Source: Nitrospirillum viridazoti (GTDB lineage: Bacteria > Pseudomonadota > Alphaproteobacteria > Azospirillales > Azospirillaceae). Taken from it: 64,000 bases of DNA. Position 1 is the stretch's first letter, and the number at the start of each line of letters is the position of its first letter. The DNA lies in NCBI RefSeq assembly GCF_007827975.1, contig NZ_VITT01000003.1. One strand, 5' to 3'. Positions 1-9,031 of the stretch are shown piece after piece. The notes below the pieces were generated by a model, which ran no database searches, was not told where the DNA came from, and worked only from the letters and a program-made list of their open reading frames with translations. A program made the translations under genes and the position numbers.

Positions 1-2048
<2,048 letters not shown>

Positions 2049-2058
2049 GGTCGAGATC

Positions 2059-2760
2059 ATGAGCAAACCCCATCGCATCCTGGTGATCGAGGACGAGGTG
2101 GCCATCCGCCGCCTGCTACGCGCCGTGCTGGCCCCCCAAGGCTGGACCTTGGTGGAGGCGGCGACGGCGCAGGAGGGGCTGGTGCAGGCCCGCCTGCCGG
2201 GCGTGGACCTCATCCTGCTGGATCTGGGACTGCCCGATGGCGACGGCCTGGACCTGGTGGGCAAGCTGAAGGCCGAGCGCCCCACGCCCATCATCATCCT
2301 GTCCAGCCGCGACCAGGAGGAGGACAAGGTGGCGGCGCTGGACCTGGGCGCCGACGACTATGTCACCAAGCCTTTCGGCACGGCGGAGCTGATGGCCCGC
2401 ATCCGCGCGGCCCTGCGCCATGCCGTGCAGCAGCAGGGCGGCCGGTCGGTGGTGACCGCCGGCGGGCTGGCCATCGACCTCATCAACCGGCAGGTCACAC
2501 GGGGCGAGGAAAAGCTGCACCTGTCGCCCACGGAGTTCGACCTGCTGCGCTTCCTGGCGGCGCACGCCGGCAAGATTCTGACCCACCGGCAAATCCTCAA
2601 GGAAGTCTGGGGACCCGCCAAGGAAGACGAGGTGCAGTACTTGCGGGTCTATATCCGCATGCTGCGCCAGAAGATTGAAAGCGACCCCAACGCGCCGGGA
2701 ATCATTCAGACGGAACCCGGCATCGGCTACCGCCTGGTCATTAGTGACGAATCCCTTTGA
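2059..2760 (+). CDS. kdpE: KdpE response regulator, OmpR/PhoB type
   Basis: DNA-binding partner of KdpD, expected to activate kdpFABC. The 233-residue protein has a receiver domain (acidic pair E11/D12, phosphoacceptor D55 in LILLDLGLPDGDG, conserved Lys in DDYVTKPFG) and a C-terminal winged helix (about 135-230, from LSPTEFDLLRFL to EPGIGYRL). The start ATG at 2059 is chosen because it gives the family-typical N-terminus MSKPHRILVIEDE; an upstream in-frame start at 2017 would only add residues overlapping the end of kdpD. The structural genes kdpFABC are not in the window and presumably lie to the left. Confidence 0.95.
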   Translation: MSKPHRILVIEDEVAIRRLLRAVLAPQGWTLVEAATAQEGLVQARLPGVDLILLDLGLPDGDGLDLVGKLKAERPTPIIILSSRDQEEDKVAALDLGADDYVTKPFGTAELMARIRAALRHAVQQQGGRSVVTAGGLAIDLINRQVTRGEEKLHLSPTEFDLLRFLAAHAGKILTHRQILKEVWGPAKEDEVQYLRVYIRMLRQKIESDPNAPGIIQTEPGIGYRLVISDESL

Positions 2761-2963
2761 TTCAATAGGGTTCTTAAGGAAACGAATCATGGACGGGCAT
2801 CCATACCCTACGGGCAGGCGCGTTATGCTGTCGCAGTTGGGGCTTCCCAAAGCCCCCGAGATCGCTTATTTGACGGCCATCGGTCACCAGTACGGTTGTT
2901 TTCATGCTCCGCTCCAGCGTGGCGTCCCGATGGGCCTTCGCCGCTCCCAAGGTCGCTGACGTC

Positions 2964-3467
2964 ATGGCGTCGATCGCATCCGATCCGTCATCCGCCCCCA
3001 CCGGCACCGGTTCTTCCTTGGCGCCGTCCTCCGTTGGGCTGGGCCTCACGGCGGCCTCCAAGGACGCCGTCCTGAAGGAAATCGCCCTGCGCATCGCCGC
3101 CGCCGGCGCGCTGGATGTCGGTGCCGTCCTGGACGATCTGCGCGCCCGTGAGGCGCTGGGCTCCACCGGCGTGGGCGCCGGCATCGCCATCCCCCACGCC
3201 CGCTTCAGCAGCATCAGCCGCCCCATCGGCGCCTTCGTCCGCCTGGCCAAGCCGGTGGAGTTCGAGGCCATCGACGGCGCGCCCGTGGATCTGGTCTTCG
3301 GCCTGCTCACCCCCGTCCATTGCGGCAACGCCCATCTGCAGGCCCTGGCCCGCATCAGCCGCGCCCTGCGCACCCCCGGCCTGGCCGCCACTCTGCGCGC
3401 CGCCCCGGACGCCCTGTCCCTGCACGCCCTGGTCGCCCCCATCCTGGATGCCGGGGCCGCCTGCTGA
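2964..3467 (+). CDS. ptsN: PTS EIIA(Ntr)-like regulatory protein
   Basis: A single PTS EIIA type-2 domain of 167 residues. The phosphoacceptor motif GAGIAIPHAR is intact (His78), followed by the family pattern EAIDGAPVDLVFGLLTP and HLQALARISRAL. Such proteins receive phosphate from NPr and act as regulators rather than sugar transporters. In E. coli EIIA(Ntr) binds KdpD and raises kdp expression, so its place right behind kdpDE is suggestive. The gene starts about 200 bases after kdpE. An upstream ATG at 2904 would add 20 residues with no family similarity, so 2964 is preferred. This may be an extra paralogue rather than the rpoN-linked ptsN. Confidence 0.82.
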   Translation: MASIASDPSSAPTGTGSSLAPSSVGLGLTAASKDAVLKEIALRIAAAGALDVGAVLDDLRAREALGSTGVGAGIAIPHARFSSISRPIGAFVRLAKPVEFEAIDGAPVDLVFGLLTPVHCGNAHLQALARISRALRTPGLAATLRAAPDALSLHALVAPILDAGAAC

Positions 3468-3544
3468 GGTCACCGTTTTTTCCAGGACACGTGCGGCCGC
3501 TGAATTGAGCCGCATCAAGGACGCGCTCCGGTCTTGAGCCCACT

Positions 3545-4363
3545 ATGGCTGCATCCCAACCGGAGGATGCCGTCATGGCCGCGCCCGCCCCGACCTTAGA
3601 GATTTTCAAGCCCACCGCCGTCCGCCAGATCATGACGCCGGGCGTACTGACCGTTCGCCCGGACACGCCCCTGGTCGACGCCTTGCGGCTGATGGTGCGC
3701 AACCGCATCAGCGGCCTGCCCGTGGTGGAGGATGATGTCGCCGCCGAAGGTGGCGGCTGCCGCGTCGTCGGCGTCCTGACCGAGGGCGACCTGATGCGCC
3801 GGGCCGAAACGGGGACCGAGGTCCACGACCGCTGGTGGCAGCGCATGTTCACCACCCCGGGCGACCAGGCGGACCAGTACAGCAAGATGCACGGCCGCCG
3901 GGTGGCGGAGGTGATGACGCGCGACGTCCTGACCGTGGACGTGGACGACGACATCGCCACCGCCGTTGCCCTGATGGATGGCCGCAAGGTGAAGCGGCTG
4001 CCGGTGCTGGCCCACGGCCACCTGGCCGGTGTCATCAGCCGCGCCGACGTGGTGCGGGCCCTGCTGCACACCTTCGACCTGGCCACCCCGCCGGGGGAGG
4101 AGCCGCCGCTGCTGGACGCCGAAATCCGCTACCGCCTGCTGATGGAATTGGCCGACAAGCGCTGGTGGGCCGACAGCCGGGTGGACGTGGTGGTGGAAAA
4201 CGGCGTCGTCACCCTGACCGGCGCCGTCTATGACGCCAGGGTGGCCCAGGCCTTCCGCGTGGTGGCGGAGAACGGTCCCGGCGTGCGGGAGGTGCGCGAC
4301 CACCTGGTGGTGGCCGAGGGCCTGCCCGGCTGGGCCGGCGTCGACAACGCCTTCGTGGCGTGA
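3545..4363 (+). CDS. CBS-pair and BON domain protein
   Basis: A 272-residue protein with two CBS motifs (about 25-90, starting VRQIMTPGVLTVRPDTPL, and 115-175, VAEVMTRDVLTVDVDDDI) and a C-terminal BON domain (about 190-260). CBS pairs bind adenine nucleotides and BON domains associate with membranes or other proteins. This CBS-CBS-BON layout is widespread in proteobacteria, usually without a known partner. There is no signal peptide or membrane segment, so it is probably cytosolic. Its place after the kdpDE/ptsN block suggests a stress or ion-homeostasis role, but that is inference. A second start at 3575 is possible. Confidence 0.85.
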   Translation: MAASQPEDAVMAAPAPTLEIFKPTAVRQIMTPGVLTVRPDTPLVDALRLMVRNRISGLPVVEDDVAAEGGGCRVVGVLTEGDLMRRAETGTEVHDRWWQRMFTTPGDQADQYSKMHGRRVAEVMTRDVLTVDVDDDIATAVALMDGRKVKRLPVLAHGHLAGVISRADVVRALLHTFDLATPPGEEPPLLDAEIRYRLLMELADKRWWADSRVDVVVENGVVTLTGAVYDARVAQAFRVVAENGPGVREVRDHLVVAEGLPGWAGVDNAFVA

Positions 4364-4893
4364 GGCAGCTTTCGCCGGGCGGTTCGGCAGATTTTGACCG
4401 GCGGCACCCGCCCTTTCCGGTGTCGCCGGCGGACGACGTTCCTGGAATCAGCGATACCGACAAGGACGGCGTCCTCAGTGCCAAAGAGGTGGAGGCCGCC
4501 GTCGCGTCCGGCCAGGGCGACAAGACCGATGCCAATGCGCTGTATGGAAAGCTGAGCGCGGATGGCACGAAAACGGTCGATAAGCAGCGCTTCATGTCCA
4601 GCTTCCCGGGTGGCAGCCTGACCGGCCCCACCCTGCACCTCCTGGCACAGACCAAGGACATGACAGACCATGGCTATGTCGAGACCCGGCACCTGGTGTC
4701 CTTGGTCAATCCGCGAACGGGGGAGGAGGACGGCGGCGAATATCCCTGGATCCCGCCGGAGAAGACTGACCCCGGCGGTCCCGTCGCCCGCGCCAGCCTG
4801 GACATGATGTACGGCGCCTTCGGGCAGGTCGTGAACGACGCCGGCAAGGACATGCTGAAGCAGATGCGGGATAACCAGGCCTTCCTGCCGTGA
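4360..4893 (+). CDS. Small EF-hand-containing protein
   Basis: A 177-residue protein of unknown function with one clear EF-hand loop, DTDKDGVLSAKE (acidic ligands D32, D34, D36, with E43 closing the loop), and a weaker second element around SADGTKTVDKQRF. The GTG start overlaps the stop of the CBS-BON gene by four bases (GTGA), a layout typical of translational coupling. No signal peptide is visible, which is unusual for bacterial EF-hand proteins. The first 25 residues are low in similarity potential, so the true start may lie further downstream. Calcium binding is predicted only from the loop. Confidence 0.6.
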   Translation: MRQLSPGGSADFDRRHPPFPVSPADDVPGISDTDKDGVLSAKEVEAAVASGQGDKTDANALYGKLSADGTKTVDKQRFMSSFPGGSLTGPTLHLLAQTKDMTDHGYVETRHLVSLVNPRTGEEDGGEYPWIPPEKTDPGGPVARASLDMMYGAFGQVVNDAGKDMLKQMRDNQAFLP

Positions 4894-4957
4894 CCCGTGC
4901 CGCCGAGGAGCGTCGTGCGGGGCGTCGTGCCGGTTCGCCCCAACATTCCGTGCCCTG

Positions 4958-4986
4958 TTGACATTAACCTGATTACTCAGACAAAT
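4958..4986 (+). promoter_or_regulatory. Putative sigma-70 promoter of the glycosidase cluster
   Basis: A perfect -35 hexamer TTGACA (4958-4963) is followed after 17 bases by the weak -10 candidate ACAAAT (4981-4986). It lies about 150 bases upstream of the GH2 start, directly before the operator-like palindrome. The -10 match is poor, so the exact promoter is uncertain. Confidence 0.4.
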
Positions 4987-4995
4987 GGGCGTGGA

Positions 4996-5009
4996 TGTTA
5001 GCGCTATCA
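4996..5009 (+). promoter_or_regulatory. LacI-family-like operator upstream of the GH2-GH29-GH31 cluster
   Basis: TGTTAGCGCTATCA is a near-perfect palindrome around AGCGCT, with one mismatch to TGTTAGCGCTAACA. This is the general form of LacI-family operators that control sugar catabolic genes (central CG step, TGTTA arms). It lies 10-25 bases downstream of the putative promoter, where a bound repressor would block transcription. No LacI-family regulator is encoded in the window. Confidence 0.5.
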
Positions 5010-5137
5010 CAGGCGCGGTCCACCCGGCCTGCCGCATGGCGGGCTGGGCGATCGTGGCTGACCGGTGGCGCCAGAATAAACAAGGGCCCGTTGTGATACG
5101 GGAGGCGGGCCCAGGGAGAACCCAGGGAGTCAGAGTG

Positions 5138-7567
5138 ATGCCACGAAGCTGCGGCCGCGTCCTGGCGCTGACGGCGCTGCTCGCCGTCCTGTCCACCGGC
5201 GCGGGGGCGGAACAACTGCCCTTGGTATCCGGCTGGCGCGTCCACCGCGGCGAGGCGGCGGGCGCCGGGGCCGTGACCTTCAATGACAAGGACTGGCGGC
5301 CGGTCACCGTTCCCCACGACGCTTCCATTGATGATCGTGCCGATGGTGCGCCGCCCTTCGACGCGCAGGCGGTCGCCGGGCAGGACTCCGGTTACCTGGC
5401 GGGGGGGCAGGCCTGGTACCGCCGGCACCTGGTGCTGGACGCGGCGCGGGCGACCCGCGTCATCCGCCTGAATTTCGAAGCCGTCTACATGGATGCCGAC
5501 ATCTGGCTGAATGGCCAGCCGGTGGCGCGGCATCGCTATGGCTACACCGCCTTCAGCCTCGATCTGACGGGCAAGGTGCGCCCCGGTGACAATGTCATCG
5601 CCGTGCGGGTCAACCATGCCGATCCGTCGTCGCGCTGGTACGCCGGCACCGGCCTGATCCGCCCGGTCAGCCTGGACATCCTGGACCCCGTCCACCTTGA
5701 CCCGGAGGGCACGGCCATCACCACGCCGGTGGCGACGGCGGAGCGGGGACAGGTGGCGGTGCGGTCGGCGGTGGTGAACCGGTCGGTGCACGCGGCGACG
5801 GTCGAACTGCAGTCCCAGGTGGTGGCGGCCGACGGCGCCGTGGTGGCCCAGGCGCGGCAGGTACGGTCGGTGCCGGCCAACGGCCACGCGGATCTGGACC
5901 AGCCGCTCATGGTGGACCGGCCGGCGCTGTGGTCCCCCGACGCGCCCAATCTCTACACCCTGGTGCAGCAGGTGCGCGTGGGCGGCGCGCTGAAGGATGA
6001 GCGGCGCACCCGCTTCGGCATCCGCACCCTCACCGTCGACGCGCGCCAGGGCCTGCGCATCAACGGCCGAAAGGTGGTGCTGAAGGGCGGCAACATCCAC
6101 CACGACAATTACATGATCGGCGCCGCCGGCCTGCCCGACGCGGACGCGCGTAAGGTCGCGCTGATGAAGGCCGCCGGCTACAACGCCATCCGCAGCGCCC
6201 ACAACCCCGCCAGCCAGGCGACGCTGGACGCCGCCGACGCGCTGGGCATGCTGGTCATCGACGAGGCGTTCGACGCCTGGGACAAGCCCAAGCGCGCCCA
6301 GGACTACGCCCGCTTCTTCGCGCAGGATTGGGCGGCCGACCTCGACAGCCTGGTGGTCAGCGGCCGCAACCATCCCAGCGTGCTGTTCTGGAGCATCGGC
6401 AACGAGATACCGGAGCAAGGCACGCCGGAGGGGGCGGAGACGGGCCGGCGGCTGGCCGAGCGCGTGCGCCGCCTGGACCCCAGCCGACCCGTGACCCAGG
6501 CGGTCAGCATCGACGGGCCGGACAACGCCCGCCAGTTCGCCGTGCTGGACGTGGCGGGCTACAACTACCGCGCCCATCTGTTCGGCCCCGACCATGTCCA
6601 GTTCCCCGACCGGGTCATGCTGACCACCGAGTCCACGCCCAAGGACGCCTTCCAATATTGGCGGCCGGTGGAAACCATGCCCTGGGTGATCGGCGATTTC
6701 GTCTGGACGGCGGTCGATTACATCGGCGAGGCCGGTATCGGCTGGATGGGCTACAGCCAGGATTGGCAGACGCTGGCGCCCTATCCCTGGACCCTGGCCT
6801 ATTGCGGCGAGATCGACGCCACGGGCCGCAAGCGGCCGGCCGCCTATTACCGCGAGGTGCTGTGGAAGACGGGCATCGACCCCATTTCCGCCTTCGTACG
6901 CCAGCCGCCGGGGACGGAGGATTTGCCCGACCGGCATTACTTCCCCGTCCAGCCGCCGCACCTGGACTGGTCGCTGGATGACGTCCACCCCAGCTGGACC
7001 TGGCCCGGGCAGGAGGGAAAGCCGCTGGAGGTGGTGGTCTACTCCGAATTCCCGGAGGTGGAGCTGTTCCTGAACGACCGCAGCCTGGGCCGTCGTCCGG
7101 TGGGCGTGGACAGCGAATACAAGACCACCTTCCAGGTTCCCTATGCGCCCGGCCGCCTGGTCGCCGTGGGCTATCGCGACGGCCAGCCGGCGGGGCGGTG
7201 GGAACTGCGCACCGCCGGCGCGCCCGTCCAGGCGCGGCTGTCGCTGGACCGGCCGACGGTGCGGGCCAATGCCGTGGACTTGGCCTATCTGACGGTGGAA
7301 CTGGCCGATGCCGACGGCACGCCCGTCTATGCGCGGGATGCCGATCGCCTGGTGACCGTGCGGGTCGCGGGGGCCGGCGCGCTGGCCGGCATGGGCAATG
7401 GCGACCCGCGCGACGCGGGCAGCTTCCAGGCCGGCGAGCGGCGCACCTTCCATGGGCGGGTGGTCGCCGCTGTGCGGGCCGGGACGCAGGCCGGGCCCGT
7501 GACCGTGGACATCACCGGCCCGGGGCTGTCACCGCAACGCATCACGTTGAACGCCGTCGCCCCCTGA
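5138..7567 (+). CDS. Secreted GH2 family beta-galactosidase-type glycosidase
   Basis: An 809-residue retaining glycosidase. ATG 5138 is chosen because it follows an AGGGAG-type ribosome site and opens a clear signal peptide (hydrophobic ALTALLAVLS, cleavage near GAGAEQ). Order: sugar-binding jelly roll (about 30-190), Ig-like domain, TIM barrel, then DUF4982-like and further beta domains. The acid/base is E423 in WSIGNEIPE and the nucleophile E498 in LTTESTPKD, both where GH2 expects them. It is most similar in style to DUF4982-containing beta-galactosidases of plant polysaccharide loci. It heads a cluster with GH29 and GH31 genes, which points to removal of galactose from xyloglucan oligosaccharides. 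The exact substrate is inferred. Confidence 0.88.
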   Translation: MPRSCGRVLALTALLAVLSTGAGAEQLPLVSGWRVHRGEAAGAGAVTFNDKDWRPVTVPHDASIDDRADGAPPFDAQAVAGQDSGYLAGGQAWYRRHLVLDAARATRVIRLNFEAVYMDADIWLNGQPVARHRYGYTAFSLDLTGKVRPGDNVIAVRVNHADPSSRWYAGTGLIRPVSLDILDPVHLDPEGTAITTPVATAERGQVAVRSAVVNRSVHAATVELQSQVVAADGAVVAQARQVRSVPANGHADLDQPLMVDRPALWSPDAPNLYTLVQQVRVGGALKDERRTRFGIRTLTVDARQGLRINGRKVVLKGGNIHHDNYMIGAAGLPDADARKVALMKAAGYNAIRSAHNPASQATLDAADALGMLVIDEAFDAWDKPKRAQDYARFFAQDWAADLDSLVVSGRNHPSVLFWSIGNEIPEQGTPEGAETGRRLAERVRRLDPSRPVTQAVSIDGPDNARQFAVLDVAGYNYRAHLFGPDHVQFPDRVMLTTESTPKDAFQYWRPVETMPWVIGDFVWTAVDYIGEAGIGWMGYSQDWQTLAPYPWTLAYCGEIDATGRKRPAAYYREVLWKTGIDPISAFVRQPPGTEDLPDRHYFPVQPPHLDWSLDDVHPSWTWPGQEGKPLEVVVYSEFPEVELFLNDRSLGRRPVGVDSEYKTTFQVPYAPGRLVAVGYRDGQPAGRWELRTAGAPVQARLSLDRPTVRANAVDLAYLTVELADADGTPVYARDADRLVTVRVAGAGALAGMGNGDPRDAGSFQAGERRTFHGRVVAAVRAGTQAGPVTVDITGPGLSPQRITLNAVAP

Positions 7568-7589
7568 GGCGGCTGGAACAGGGGGGCTC

Positions 7590-8990
7590 ATGCGCATTCG
7601 ACGCTTCCTGGCATTGTCCTTGTTGTGTGGCGGCATCCTGGCCGGCGCGGAGGCCGCCGCCGATGTGACCTTGCCGCCGCCGCCCTTTGGCCTGTCCGAC
7701 GTGCGCGTCGGGCCCGTGGCCGACCAGCGCGTGGCATGGTGGCGGCAGGCCCGCCTGGGCATGTTCATCCACTTCGGCGTCTATTCGGTCCTGGGTCATG
7801 GCGAATGGGCCATGTTCAGTGAGCACATCCCCAGAAACGACTATGCGAAGCTCGCGGATGACTTTCATCCCGATCCCGCGGCTCCCGCCGAGTGGGCGAA
7901 GGTCGCGCGGCAGTCGGGCATGAAGTATATGGTGCTGACGGCTCGCCACCACGATGGCTTCTCTTTATTCGCCTCGCGAGCGAATGATTTCAACGTCGCC
8001 ACCCATAACAGCGGGCAGGACGTCGTCAAAAGCTACACGGATGCGGCCCGCCATGAAGGGCTGCGCGTCGGACTATATTATTCGCCATTGGATTGGCGGT
8101 TTCCGGGCTATTTCATGCCGGACCTCTACCTGGATTCGGCGGAGGCCATGCGCGACCAGTATCACCGCGAGGTTGAGCAGCTGGCGACGGACTACGGCAA
8201 GATAGATCTGCTTTGGTATGATGGCGGCGGCGAGCAGTGGCTGGGCTTTGGCGGGCTGGAGTTCGACGGGGCAAAATGGGCCTCACGCGACCGGGGCAAG
8301 CCCTATACGGGTCGATTTTCCTGGCGGGACGCGGAGGTCGACCAGCGTTTGCACCAGTTGCAGCCGGACATCCTGGTCAACGACCGCACATCGGTTCCCG
8401 GCGATTGGCGGACCCGTGAAAACCCCGCCAACCTGGGGGGCTTCGACGATGTTCAGCCCTGGGAGCTGTGCATAACCCTGGCCGGCACCTGGGGATACCA
8501 GCCAGGGGCGAAGCCGCGGCCGCTGGATGACCTGGTTCGCTTGCTGATCCAGACAGCGACCCGCGACGGCAACCTTCTGGTGAATGTCGGCCCGGCGCCG
8601 GATGGGCACATCCCCCCGGACCAGATCGCGCGCCTGGGGGAACTGGGCGCGTGGCTGCAAAAATATGGCCGGGCCATATACGGGACGCGGGGCGGGCCCT
8701 TCCTGCCGACGGCGACCATGGGGTCCACCCGCGTGGCCAGCACCGTGTTCCTGCATCTGCTGGGCGGGGAGGGCGACCGCCTTCCCGCGATCGTCACGGT
8801 TCCAGAGTTCCCCGGCGGGCCCACGCTGTTGCGTGCGCGGCTGGTTGGGACGGGGGCCAGCTTGACGGTGAGCAAGGGGAAGGGCGGCACGGACATCGGC
8901 ATTCCCCCGCGGGCGTTGCGGAATGGCGTCGCCATTGTCGAGCTGTCCTATGACCGCCCGGTCATGGGGCTGGCGCCCCGGCCCCTGTGA
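7590..8990 (+). CDS. Secreted GH29 alpha-L-fucosidase
   Basis: A 466-residue protein with a signal peptide (MRIRRFLALSLLCGGILAGA, cut near EAAADV). The GH29 signature GMFIHFGVYSVLGHGEW is present, as are TARHHDGFSLF and the nucleophile D211 in LLWYDGGG. It starts 22 bases after the GH2 gene, so the two are probably co-transcribed. Codons in 7800-8250 are visibly richer in A/T than in the flanking glycosidases (for example TATATTATTCG), hinting at a separate origin for this gene. In the cluster it would take off terminal fucose, the first step on fucosylated xyloglucan side chains. Other fucosylated glycans cannot be excluded. Confidence 0.9.
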   Translation: MRIRRFLALSLLCGGILAGAEAAADVTLPPPPFGLSDVRVGPVADQRVAWWRQARLGMFIHFGVYSVLGHGEWAMFSEHIPRNDYAKLADDFHPDPAAPAEWAKVARQSGMKYMVLTARHHDGFSLFASRANDFNVATHNSGQDVVKSYTDAARHEGLRVGLYYSPLDWRFPGYFMPDLYLDSAEAMRDQYHREVEQLATDYGKIDLLWYDGGGEQWLGFGGLEFDGAKWASRDRGKPYTGRFSWRDAEVDQRLHQLQPDILVNDRTSVPGDWRTRENPANLGGFDDVQPWELCITLAGTWGYQPGAKPRPLDDLVRLLIQTATRDGNLLVNVGPAPDGHIPPDQIARLGELGAWLQKYGRAIYGTRGGPFLPTATMGSTRVASTVFLHLLGGEGDRLPAIVTVPEFPGGPTLLRARLVGTGASLTVSKGKGGTDIGIPPRALRNGVAIVELSYDRPVMGLAPRPL

Positions 8991-9031
8991 CCCCCGCGTC
9001 CCCCGATGAACAAACAACGACAGGGATGACC

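Noticed and set aside
2789..2959. Possible 56-codon gene between kdpE and ptsN
   Set aside because: No family resemblance and no convincing ribosome site; more likely the leader of ptsN.
4973..7453. Long open frame (826 codons) on the minus strand across the GH2 gene
   Set aside because: It is antisense to a gene with intact catalytic motifs; its translation is His/Arg/Gly-rich without domains, the usual shadow in high-GC DNA.
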